NCBI GenBank assembly: GCA_041393395.1
Contig: JAWKKG010000005.1
Coordinates: 186,001 to 250,000 of the forward strand
Direction: 5' to 3'
Length of the DNA: 64,000 bases
Source of the DNA: JAGQIB01 sp041393395
Lineage (GTDB): Bacteria > ARS69
How positions within the stretch are numbered: the stretch's first letter is position 1; every line of letters begins with the position of its first letter. Positions 52,294-59,853 of this stretch are shown here, piece after piece. The notes under the pieces were generated by a model. That model was not told where the DNA came from. It made no database searches and saw nothing but the letters and a program-made list of their open reading frames with translations. A program made the position numbers and the translations under genes.

Positions 52294-54045
52294 ATGCGCC
52301 TCGTTTCCCTGTTCGCCGCGCTGCCGGTCGTCGCACTCACCGGCGCGCTCTTCTCGCCCCCCGCCGACGCCGTCACGTCCGTGTCCGACGACGGCCGGCT
52401 CGAGGTCGTCGAGGATGCCGCGACCCCGAGTCGCCTGCTCTACGGGCGCGCGGCCGTCCCGCTCCCGGCCACGCCCGACTGGGAGGCGGACTCCACGCGC
52501 GCGATCGGCGGCATGCGCTTCGGCGACTTCAACGGCGACGATCTCCTCGACCTCGCGCTCGGGTGCTACCAGCAGACCGGCTTCCCGCCGGTGAACGAGT
52601 TCTGGAACCTGATCCACTTCAACACCGGGAGCGAGCTCGAGACGGACGCGAGCTGGACCGCGGCCGTGGAGCGCCACACCGGCGACTGCCAGGTCGGCGA
52701 CGTGAACCACGACGGCTACGACGACGTGTACTTCGCGAACGGCGGCAACAGCATGCAGCCGAGCACGCTGTACCTCGGCGGCCCCGGCGGCCCGAGCACC
52801 ACGCCCTCGTGGAACGGCACGAGCGGCGTGTGGACGGTCGGCGGCGCGCTCGCGGATCTCGACGGGGACGGCAACGTGGACCTGGTGCAGGCGTGCCAGG
52901 GGAACTCGATCATCCCCTACCGCCCGGCGCAGGTGTACACGGGCAACGGGGCGACGTTCGGGATCACGCCGTCCTGGACGTCGGCCGACTCCGTGATCAG
53001 CAACACCGCCGGCGTCGCGGACCTCGACGGCAGCTCCACGGTGTCCGTGACCGCGTACACGCTGGCCGGCGACGGAGCGACCCACATCTTCCGCCTGCCG
53101 CAGATCGCGCTCGCGTCCATCGATCGCGTGGAGGTCATCCCCGGCCCCACGCCGCGTTTCACCGTCAACCGCGACGCCGGTCGGATCCAGTTCGCCTCCG
53201 CGCCCGGCGCCGGCACGACGATCGAGGTCGACTACTCGTACTCCACGGAGCCCGACCTCGCGTTCGCCCGCTGGGTGAACTTCGCCACGGCGGTCTACCG
53301 CAACGACGGCGGCACGTTCCCGCCGCTCCCCACCTGGGACACCGGCGACGCCTCGGCGACCGACCGCGGTCTCGCGTTCTCGGACGTCGACGCGGACGGC
53401 GACCTCGACCTCGGCCTCGGCAACTCCGGTGATCCCACGAGCTGGTGGCGCAACGACGGCGGAACGCTCGTCGGTCCCGTGTGGCAGGCCGATGCCGGTC
53501 TGTTCTACGGCACGCAGGAGATCGCCTGGGGCGACGTGGACAACGACGGCGACGAGGACCTCGCCACGATCGAGTTCAGCAACGGTCACCTCCGCGTGTT
53601 CCTGAACGACGGCGGCGTGCTGGAGACGACGCCTTCCTGGTTCTACGACTTCTCGCCGAGCGCGAGCTCGCTCGCCTGGGGCGACGTCAACGGCGACGGC
53701 TGGCTCGACCTCGCGGCCGGCACCGCGCGCGGCCCCGCCACGATCTTCTACAACACCGGCGCCTCCACCGATGCGCCGGAGATCGCGACCGGAATCGCGG
53801 AGCGCGTGACCGCCACGCCGAATCCCTTCCAGGCGGCCACCACCCTGCGCGGCCTCGACCCCGAGGGCGGGCGCGTGGAGATCTTCGACGCGCGCGGCGC
53901 CCGCGTCGCCGAGCTCGCGGCCGGAGACGCGCCGACGTGGGACGGGCGCGACGCCTCGGGCCGCGCGGTCAGTCCCGGCGTGTACTTCGCGCGGCAGGAC
54001 GCGCGGGAGGGGATCCGCACCGGACGCATCGTCCGCCTGCGCTGA
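52294..54045 (+). CDS. Secreted FG-GAP/VCBS-repeat protein with FlgD-like end
   Basis: A 583-residue exported protein with a signal peptide (1-26, ending ADA-V). It has at least six FG-GAP/VCBS-type repeats, each with a calcium-binding loop of the form D-x-N/D-G-D (RFGDFNGDDLLDLALG, QVGDVNHDGYDDVYFAN, LADLDGDGNVDLV, FSDVDADGDLDLGLGN, WGDVDNDGDEDLATIE, WGDVNGDGWLDLAAG), folding as an integrin-like propeller. The FlgD-like tail is TPNPFQAATTLRGL ... GVYFARQ ... GRIVRLR. It is likely a surface adhesin or matrix protein that binds calcium. AAAGGA precedes the ATG. Confidence 0.8.
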   Translation: MRLVSLFAALPVVALTGALFSPPADAVTSVSDDGRLEVVEDAATPSRLLYGRAAVPLPATPDWEADSTRAIGGMRFGDFNGDDLLDLALGCYQQTGFPPVNEFWNLIHFNTGSELETDASWTAAVERHTGDCQVGDVNHDGYDDVYFANGGNSMQPSTLYLGGPGGPSTTPSWNGTSGVWTVGGALADLDGDGNVDLVQACQGNSIIPYRPAQVYTGNGATFGITPSWTSADSVISNTAGVADLDGSSTVSVTAYTLAGDGATHIFRLPQIALASIDRVEVIPGPTPRFTVNRDAGRIQFASAPGAGTTIEVDYSYSTEPDLAFARWVNFATAVYRNDGGTFPPLPTWDTGDASATDRGLAFSDVDADGDLDLGLGNSGDPTSWWRNDGGTLVGPVWQADAGLFYGTQEIAWGDVDNDGDEDLATIEFSNGHLRVFLNDGGVLETTPSWFYDFSPSASSLAWGDVNGDGWLDLAAGTARGPATIFYNTGASTDAPEIATGIAERVTATPNPFQAATTLRGLDPEGGRVEIFDARGARVAELAAGDAPTWDGRDASGRAVSPGVYFARQDAREGIRTGRIVRLR

Positions 54046-54063
54046 CGGTCGTCCGGGGGAGAT

Positions 54064-54098
54064 CGGCGCGGGCGGATCGGGTCCGTCCGCCCGCGCCG
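54064..54098. terminator. Bidirectional hairpin between convergent genes
   Basis: CGGCGCGGGCGGA / TCCGCCCGCGCCG (54064-54076 with 54086-54098) forms a 13-base perfect stem with a 9-base loop in the 82-base gap between the FG-GAP gene and the minus-strand activator. No T-run is present on either side. Confidence 0.6.
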
Positions 54099-54127
54099 TC
54101 ACCGCCGGTGTCGCTCGCGGCCGCCGG

Positions 54128-55129
54128 TCAGCACTCCTCGGGCGGCTCGAGCGGCACGCCCACCCGGTGCAGCATCTTGATCAATCCCTGCCGCGACAGC
54201 CCGAGCACACGCGCGGCGTGCGTCTTGTTCCAGTCGTGGTCGCGCAGCGTCTCGACGAGAATCCGGCGCCGCTCCGCGTGCAGGCGCGACGCGAGCGAGC
54301 CGCAACGCAGGGTAGCGTCGCCGAGGTCGGCCGAGAACGTGCCGGGGCCGATCGGACCGCGATCCCGCGTGAGAATCGCGGCGCGCAGGATCTCGTTGCG
54401 GAGCTGCCGGACGTTGCCGGGCCACGGCGCCACCAGCAGCCGCTCGAGCGCCGCCGGCGTGAGCGCCTCCATCCACGGCTCGTGGCCACGCACGGACTCG
54501 CCGAGGAAGTGGCGCACGAAGTCGGGGATGTCGATGCGCCGGTCGCGGAGCGGCGGCACCGCCACCTCCACGACGTTCAGGCGGTAGTAGAGATCCTCGC
54601 GGAAGCGACCGCGGCGCACCTCGTTCGCGAGATCGCGGTTCGTCGCCGCCACCACCCGGACATCCACGCGACGGGGTCGCGACTCGCCGACCCGGCGGAT
54701 CTCCCCCTCCTGCAGCACACGGAGCAACTGCGCCTGGACCCGCGCCCCGATCTCCCCCACCTCGTCCAGGAACAGCGTCCCGCCGTCCGCTTCCTCGAAC
54801 AGCCCGCGCCGGAGTCCCGCCGCTCCCGTGAACGATCCCGCCGCGTGCCCGAACAGGTCGCTCTCCAGCGTGCCTTCCGCGAGCGCCGCGCAGTTGTGCG
54901 CGAGCCAGGGGCCGCCGCGCCGCGCGCCGGTCCGGTGCAGCAGCCGGGCGGCGAGCTCCTTGCCGGCGCCGCTCTCCCCGGTGACGAGCGCCGTGGTGTC
55001 CGTCTCGGCCAGGGACTGGATCGTGCGGAGCATCGCGTGAAACGCCCGGCTTCGCCCCGGCACGGGAAACGTACGCTCGACGATCTCGTCGAAGGACTCG
55101 CGTTCGGAAACGACGACGGACAGGGGCAT
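54128..55129 (-). CDS. Sigma-54-type activator lacking a sensor domain, altered GAFTGA loop
   Basis: A 333-residue protein with an AAA+ domain that starts almost at the N terminus: Walker A GESGAGKE (51-58), Walker B GGTLFLDEVGEI, R-finger region FREDLYYRLNVVEVAV, and a Fis-type helix-turn-helix at the end (HDWNKTHAARVLGLSRQGLIKMLHRVGV). The sigma-54 contact loop reads GSFTGA (98-103), not GAFTGA; the F and T that touch sigma-54 are kept. There is no receiver, GAF or PAS domain, so control must come through expression level or partner proteins. The ATG at 55129 has GGGAGCC upstream. A start at 55216 in the same frame is possible but has no site. Confidence 0.8.
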   Translation of the reverse strand: MPLSVVVSERESFDEIVERTFPVPGRSRAFHAMLRTIQSLAETDTTALVTGESGAGKELAARLLHRTGARRGGPWLAHNCAALAEGTLESDLFGHAAGSFTGAAGLRRGLFEEADGGTLFLDEVGEIGARVQAQLLRVLQEGEIRRVGESRPRRVDVRVVAATNRDLANEVRRGRFREDLYYRLNVVEVAVPPLRDRRIDIPDFVRHFLGESVRGHEPWMEALTPAALERLLVAPWPGNVRQLRNEILRAAILTRDRGPIGPGTFSADLGDATLRCGSLASRLHAERRRILVETLRDHDWNKTHAARVLGLSRQGLIKMLHRVGVPLEPPEEC

Positions 55130-55202
55130 GGCGGGCTCCCGGGTTGAAGGGGGAGCCGGGAAGCGAAGCAGGAGACGTGCCGGACCGGGATCACGAGGAA
55201 CG

Positions 55203-55215
55203 TGCACGACGTGCA
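55203..55215. promoter_or_regulatory. Palindrome upstream of the second activator
   Basis: TGCACG-A-CGTGCA is a perfect 6-1-6 palindrome, 74 bases before the activator start, in the 133-base gap after purM. It shares the TGCA core with the GTTGC palindromes at 47274 but is not the same site. It could be an autoregulatory operator. Confidence 0.3.
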
Positions 55216-55262
55216 TCGTCGGTGACCACGAGCCGGACTTCGCCCGTCCCGCTGGCGGGTCG

Positions 55263-56279
55263 CTAGTCCTCGACCCAGTGCACCGTGCCGTCCCCCGGCA
55301 CGATCTCACCGATGTCGTGGCCGGCGGCGAAATCGCCGTCGATCACGGCCACGAGGCCGATGCCGAGGTTGAACGCGGAGCGCATGTCGTCTTCCGGCAC
55401 GTTTCCGGCCCGGCGCAGGACGTCGAAGATCGGAGTCTCCGGCCACGATCCCGCCCGCACGCGCGCGGTGACATTCTTCGGCAGGATGCGCTTGAGGTTC
55501 CCCCCGATGCCACCACCGGTGACGTGCGCGAAGCCCTTCACGTGCACCGCCGGATCATCCAGCAGGGCGCGGATCTCGCCCGAGTACGAGAGGTGCGGCT
55601 CGAGCAGCGCCTCACCCACCGACAGCCCGCCGAGTTCCGCGGGACGGGCGTCGAGCGCGAGCTCGGGCGTCTCGTCCACGATGCGCCGCGCGAGCGAGTA
55701 CCCGTTCGTGTGCAGGCCGGCCGACGCGAACCCGCGCAGGCGGTCCCCGGGGCGGATCTCCTTGCCGTCGAGGATCGCGGGCTCGTCCACGACACCCACG
55801 ATGAAGCCGGCGCAGTCGTACTCGCCGTCCGCGTAGAAGCCGGGCATCTCCGCGGTCTCCCCGCCCAGCAGCGCCATGTCCTCCTCGCGGCACGCGGCGG
55901 CCATTCCTTCCACGAGCTTCGCCATCACCTCCGCCGAGAGACGTCCGGTGGCGAGGTAGTCGAGGAAGAACAGGGGACGCGCGCCGAGCACGGAGATGTC
56001 GTTCACGCAGTGGCGCACGAGATCGCCGCCCACGGACGCGTGGGAGCCGGTGGCGAACGCGAGCTTGAGCTTCGTGCCCACGCCATCGGCCGAGGAGACC
56101 AGCACGGGGCGTTCCATGTTCCGGAGGTCCGGCGCGAACAGTCCGCCGAATCCGCCCACGGCGCCCAGCACCGATGACGTGCGCGTGGACTCCACCGCCG
56201 AACGGATGCGCTCGACGAAGGCCTCGCCGGCGGCGACGTCGACGCCCGCTTCCTTGTAGGAGAGTGATCGAGGCTTCAC
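55263..56279 (-). CDS. purM: Phosphoribosylformylglycinamidine cyclo-ligase (AIR synthetase)
   Basis: Closes the imidazole ring of AIR with ATP. The 338-residue protein starts LSYKEAGVDVAAGEAFVERI and has GFGGLFAPD, SADGVGTKLKLA, CVNDISVLGARPLFFLDY, LLGGETAEMPGFY, GLHTNGYSLAR and HVTGGGIGGNLKRILP, all PurM signatures. The GTG start has AGGAG six bases upstream. It is separated from the other purine genes (19597-25956) by 30 kb and pairs here with an HD-GYP gene 37 bases upstream. Confidence 0.95.
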   Translation of the reverse strand: MKPRSLSYKEAGVDVAAGEAFVERIRSAVESTRTSSVLGAVGGFGGLFAPDLRNMERPVLVSSADGVGTKLKLAFATGSHASVGGDLVRHCVNDISVLGARPLFFLDYLATGRLSAEVMAKLVEGMAAACREEDMALLGGETAEMPGFYADGEYDCAGFIVGVVDEPAILDGKEIRPGDRLRGFASAGLHTNGYSLARRIVDETPELALDARPAELGGLSVGEALLEPHLSYSGEIRALLDDPAVHVKGFAHVTGGGIGGNLKRILPKNVTARVRAGSWPETPIFDVLRRAGNVPEDDMRSAFNLGIGLVAVIDGDFAAGHDIGEIVPGDGTVHWVED

Positions 56280-56316
56280 GGGTGCTCCTGCGCGGAGGGG
56301 CGCAGGCCGCGTCGCC

Positions 56317-57822
56317 CTATCCGCCGTTCTCGGAATCCGCCGCGGCACCGACCTGGGGCGCGCGTTCGTTCGGATCGATCGTGCTCGCGATCGGGATGGC
56401 CGAGTCCCGATCCTCGCGTCGGCCGCGCATCTTCTCGAGGAAGCGTTCCTTGTCCGGACCGTACGTCTTCTCGAGCTTCTTCATGACGTACTCTTCGAGA
56501 ATGCGCGAGTTGAACTGGTCGGAAGTGTACATCTCGAGCTGCTCCACGTCGATCTCGTCGAACAGGGCGCCGCTCGAGTGCAGGTTGATGAGCGACTCCA
56601 CGACCTCCGGGAAGAACTGCGTCCCCGAGTGCCGGCGGAGCTCCTCGTAGGCGATCTCCGGCGACAGGCCGCGCCGGTACGGGCGGTCGGAGGTCATCGC
56701 GTCGAACGCGTCGACCACCATGATGATGCGGCTGCCCATGGGGATGCGCTCCGAGGTCAGCCCGCGCGGGTAGCCCTTGCCGTCCGGCTGCTCGTGGTGG
56801 CAGTACACGACCTCCGCCGCGCTCGAGAGGAACTTCAGTCCGCGCAGGATGTCGTGTCCGACCTTCGGGTGCGTCTTCATGAGCTCGCGCTCGTTGTCGT
56901 CCAGGCGCCCCGGCTTCAGCAGGATGTCGTGCTGGATCGCGATCTTCCCGATGTCGTGCAGCAGCGCGCCGTACTCGATCTCCTCCACTTCCCTCTCGGA
57001 GACTCCGAGGTGGCGCGCGATGCGCACGGCGTACTTGGAGATGCGGTATGAGTGCCCGCGCGTGAACGGATCACTCGCGTCGATCGCCGACACCAGCGCC
57101 TGCACGGTGGCGATGTGCGAAGCCTTCGTGTCGATCCACAGCTTGAAGGAGAACCGCGCGAGGAACAGCGGGATCAGGAACAGCGCCACGCCCACAGGCC
57201 CGATGCGCAGGTGCACGAGCGCGAGCAGGATCCCGAACGGCAGGAAGAAGAAGACGTGGAGGATCTCCCACTGGAAGTTCGTCTGCCAGATGCGCAGCGC
57301 GGAGATCCGTTCCTTGAGACCGATCGCGAGCGAGATCTGGCCCGTGTTCATGAAGAAGTAGACGAGCGGCGCCGCGAGCAGCGGCAGGATCTGGCTCTGA
57401 TCCGGATTGAACGCCGGGCCGACCTTGCCGCCGAGCTGTTCGTACACGATGCCGGCGACGCCGATCGATACGACGATCTGTCCGAGGTTGAACGCGACCT
57501 TGTAGAGCGGATTGCGCTTCACCGCGACGTTCGTCAGCAGATCCGACACGACGCCGAACCAGCACGCGACCGCGGGGCCGAAGATCAGGATCGCGGCGAA
57601 GTCGAGCGCGGACGTCACCGTCACCGTCGCGCCGCCTCGCGGCAACGGAATCGGGGACATCGCCGCCACGGCGATCATGACCGACCACAGGATGAGACTC
57701 GCCAGCGACCGCGGGTGCCAGTCCAGCGTCCCGAGCTCGGCGCTGAGCCACGAGAGCAGGGCCAAGCCGCCCAACAGCGTGAGTACGACGTACGCACGCA
57801 ATGGCGAATTGAGCTCCTTCAT
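56317..57822 (-). CDS. Membrane HD-GYP-domain protein (putative cyclic-di-GMP phosphodiesterase)
   Basis: A 501-residue protein with six or seven N-terminal membrane helices (about 10-250), then an HD-GYP domain (about 255-440). Key residues are the HD pair in LLHDIGKIAIQHDI, HPKVGHDIL, CHHEQPDGKGYPRGL (the H-H-E...G-Y-P signature) and VVDAFDAMTSDRPYR. HD-GYP enzymes hydrolyse cyclic-di-GMP. The membrane part may sense an envelope signal. The C-terminal 60 residues are charged. I prefer the ATG at 57822, with GGGGGAG upstream and just before the first helix; earlier starts at 57897 (GTG) and 57876 (ATG) stay in frame. Confidence 0.85.
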   Translation of the reverse strand: MKELNSPLRAYVVLTLLGGLALLSWLSAELGTLDWHPRSLASLILWSVMIAVAAMSPIPLPRGGATVTVTSALDFAAILIFGPAVACWFGVVSDLLTNVAVKRNPLYKVAFNLGQIVVSIGVAGIVYEQLGGKVGPAFNPDQSQILPLLAAPLVYFFMNTGQISLAIGLKERISALRIWQTNFQWEILHVFFFLPFGILLALVHLRIGPVGVALFLIPLFLARFSFKLWIDTKASHIATVQALVSAIDASDPFTRGHSYRISKYAVRIARHLGVSEREVEEIEYGALLHDIGKIAIQHDILLKPGRLDDNERELMKTHPKVGHDILRGLKFLSSAAEVVYCHHEQPDGKGYPRGLTSERIPMGSRIIMVVDAFDAMTSDRPYRRGLSPEIAYEELRRHSGTQFFPEVVESLINLHSSGALFDEIDVEQLEMYTSDQFNSRILEEYVMKKLEKTYGPDKERFLEKMRGRREDRDSAIPIASTIDPNERAPQVGAAADSENGG

Positions 57823-58035
57823 CTTCTCCCCCAACCCCTCCGCTCCCGGATCCCGCCGGAAGAGGGGTCTGCGCATCCTCCTCCGCGTATCGGCCACATC
57901 CTCCCCGGATTCAAGGTCCCGTCAACCTCGGAAACCGCGGATCTCTCGAAGAGGGACGGGGTCGCCCGCACCGCGGGCAGCTCGCACGGTGCCGACTCCG
58001 TGGTCGGGCCCGGGCGCTGCCACTTCCTCGCCCCC
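57823..58035. other. Divergent spacer, HD-GYP side
   Basis: No gene. On the minus strand a TTGACG box (57920-57925) could be the -35 of the HD-GYP gene, but the expected -10 is poor (AGGATG, 57897-57902). If it is used, the starts upstream of about 57890 are excluded. I see nothing else in this stretch. Confidence 0.25.
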
Positions 58036-58082
58036 TTGACTCCCCCCTCGAGTTTGCCTACCCTAGGGACGATATTTAGGCA
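58036..58082 (+). promoter_or_regulatory. Promoter and candidate metal-regulator operator of the feo-type operon
   Basis: TTGACT (58036-58041) and TACCCT (58059-58064), 17 bases apart, form a good promoter. An inverted repeat TGCCTA (58055-58060) ... TAGGCA (58077-58082) with a 16-base spacer overlaps its -10 box, and a perfect CCCTAGGG lies inside it (58061-58068). This is where a DtxR-type repressor would bind, and the first gene of the operon encodes one. Confidence 0.55.
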
Positions 58083-58123
58083 CGGCGAATTTCAGAATTC
58101 GGACAGACTTCACCGGAACGACC

Positions 58124-58810
58124 ATGGACCGATCCGCCATCTCCACCGCCATGCAGGACTACCTGAAGGCGATCTGGGACCTCACCCGCTCGGGGGAGGC
58201 GGCCCCGACGTCGGCCATCGCGGAGCGCCTGGAGGTGTCGGCCGCCTCCGTGTCGGGCATGCTGAAGCGGCTGGCGGCGCTCGAGCTGGTCGTCCACGAG
58301 CCGTACCAGGGCACGCGGCTCACCGTCACCGGGCGTCGCCTCGCCCTGGAGATGATCCGCCACCATCGCCTGATCGAGCTGTACCTCGCGGAGGCGCTGG
58401 GCGTGCCGTGGGACCGGGTGCACGAAGAGGCGGAACGGCTGGAGCACGTCATCAGCGAGGACCTCGAGCGCCGGATGGCGGCGCACCTCGGCGACCCGCA
58501 CTTCGATCCGCACGGCGCTCCGATCCCGCGCATGGACGGTGAGATTCCGTCGATGCCCGGGAGTCGCACGCTGATCGAGGCGGAAGCCGGCGCCCCGCTC
58601 CGGGTCACCCAGGTGGACGACGACCCCGAGCTGCTCCGCTACCTGGACGGACACGGCATCGGGCTCGGCACGCCGCTCGAGGTCGTGACGCGCGAACCCT
58701 TCGGCGGGCCACTCGTGGTGCGGCTCGGCCGGGGCGAGTGCCGCCTCGGTCCGGAAGCCGCGCATCGCATCCGGGTCGCCCCCCACGAACCGCAGGAGAG
58801 CGAATCATGA
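58124..58810 (+). CDS. DtxR/MntR-family metal-dependent regulator
   Basis: A 228-residue protein with the three-domain DtxR layout: an N-terminal winged helix (TSAIAERLEVSAASVSGMLKRL), a metal-binding dimerisation domain (HHRLIELYLAEALGV, VHEEAERLEHVIS, HLGDPHFDPHGAPIP, where the conserved His/Glu ligands lie) and a C-terminal SH3/FeoA-like domain. Members repress metal uptake when Fe(II) or Mn(II) is bound. It heads a four-gene metal-transport operon, so autoregulation is expected. The ATG at 58124 has CCGGAACG upstream. Its stop overlaps the next gene (ATGA). Whether it senses iron or manganese is not decided. Confidence 0.85.
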   Translation: MDRSAISTAMQDYLKAIWDLTRSGEAAPTSAIAERLEVSAASVSGMLKRLAALELVVHEPYQGTRLTVTGRRLALEMIRHHRLIELYLAEALGVPWDRVHEEAERLEHVISEDLERRMAAHLGDPHFDPHGAPIPRMDGEIPSMPGSRTLIEAEAGAPLRVTQVDDDPELLRYLDGHGIGLGTPLEVVTREPFGGPLVVRLGRGECRLGPEAAHRIRVAPHEPQESES

Positions 58811-59853
58811 CGGAGCCCGCGAGGAATCTGCTCGTCGCGTTCTCGGCGGTCTTGGTGGCGTGGTTCCTGTTCCGCCCGGACCGCGGCCTGATCCCGGCCT
58901 GGCTCCGGCAGCGACGCCTGGCCGGACGCGTGCTGCGCGAGGACGCGTTGAAGCACGTGTGGAAAGAGCACGACGAGGGCCGCACCGCCACCGTCGCGAG
59001 TCTCGCCGGCGCGCTCTCGATCTCCACGGACGACGCCGCGGGTCTGGTGGGTCAGATGCAGGAGCACGGACTTCTCCTCCCCACGGAAGGCGGGTTCGAT
59101 CCGACTCCCGCCGGTCGCGACTACGCGCTGCAGATCATCCGCGCCCACCGACTGTGGGAGCGCTTCCTGGCGGACCACACGGGAATCCGCGCCTCCGAGT
59201 GGCACGGGGCGGCCGAGCGTCGCGAGCACGCGATGACCCCGGGCGAGGCCGACGCGCTCGCCGCACATCTCGGCGATCCGCGCTTCGATCCGCACGGCGA
59301 TCCGATTCCGACCGCGGCCGGCGAGATGATGGTGCCCGAGAGCGTCCCGCTCCACGCGGCCGAGATCGATGAGCCGCTCCAGATCGTGCACCTGGAGGAC
59401 GAGCCGGAGACCGTCTACGCCCAGCTCGCCGCCGAGGGTCTGCACGTGGGGATGATGGTGCGGGTCGTGGAGTCGACGCCCGCTCGCGTCCGCTTCTGGG
59501 CGGATGGCGACGAGCACGTGCTCGCGCCGGTGCTGGCCGCGAACGTCTCGGTCGCGCCGGCGGAAGAGGAAGACGACGACCGACTGCCCGGCGACATGCC
59601 GAGCGAGAGACTCTCGAGCCTCACCCTCGGAGAGAGCGCGGAGATCCTGTTCGTCTCGCGCGCATGCCGCGGCCTCGAACGTCGTCGGTTGATGGACCTC
59701 GGCATCGTGCCGGGGACGCGAATCGAGGCCGTGCTGGCCAGCCCGACGGGCGACCCGATCGCTTATCGCGTGCGCGGCACCACGGTCGCGATCCGTCGGG
59801 ACCAGTCCCGTCACATCCATATTCGTCCCCCGGTGCAGGAGGTCGCGTCGTGA
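58807..59853 (+). CDS. Membrane-anchored DtxR-like protein fused to two FeoA-like domains
   Basis: A 348-residue protein with a hydrophobic helix at residues 8-23 (LLVAFSAVLVAWFLF). A winged-helix-like region follows (TVASLAGALSISTDDAAGLVGQM), then a degenerate DtxR dimerisation domain (AHRLWERFLADHTG, GAAERREHAMTP, HLGDPRFDPHGDPIP), a diverged SH3 domain (about 195-255) and a canonical FeoA domain at the end (LGESAEILFVSRACRG, RRLMDLGIVPGTRIEAVL). The membrane helix makes free diffusion to an operator unlikely. I infer a regulatory or scaffolding partner of FeoB that supplies the missing FeoA. It overlaps both neighbours by four bases. Confidence 0.75.
   Translation: MTEPARNLLVAFSAVLVAWFLFRPDRGLIPAWLRQRRLAGRVLREDALKHVWKEHDEGRTATVASLAGALSISTDDAAGLVGQMQEHGLLLPTEGGFDPTPAGRDYALQIIRAHRLWERFLADHTGIRASEWHGAAERREHAMTPGEADALAAHLGDPRFDPHGDPIPTAAGEMMVPESVPLHAAEIDEPLQIVHLEDEPETVYAQLAAEGLHVGMMVRVVESTPARVRFWADGDEHVLAPVLAANVSVAPAEEEDDDRLPGDMPSERLSSLTLGESAEILFVSRACRGLERRRLMDLGIVPGTRIEAVLASPTGDPIAYRVRGTTVAIRRDQSRHIHIRPPVQEVAS

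Noticed and set aside
58061..58068. CCCTAGGG as a stand-alone restriction or repeat element
   Set aside because: It is a single 8-base palindrome inside a larger inverted repeat over a promoter, better explained as part of an operator.
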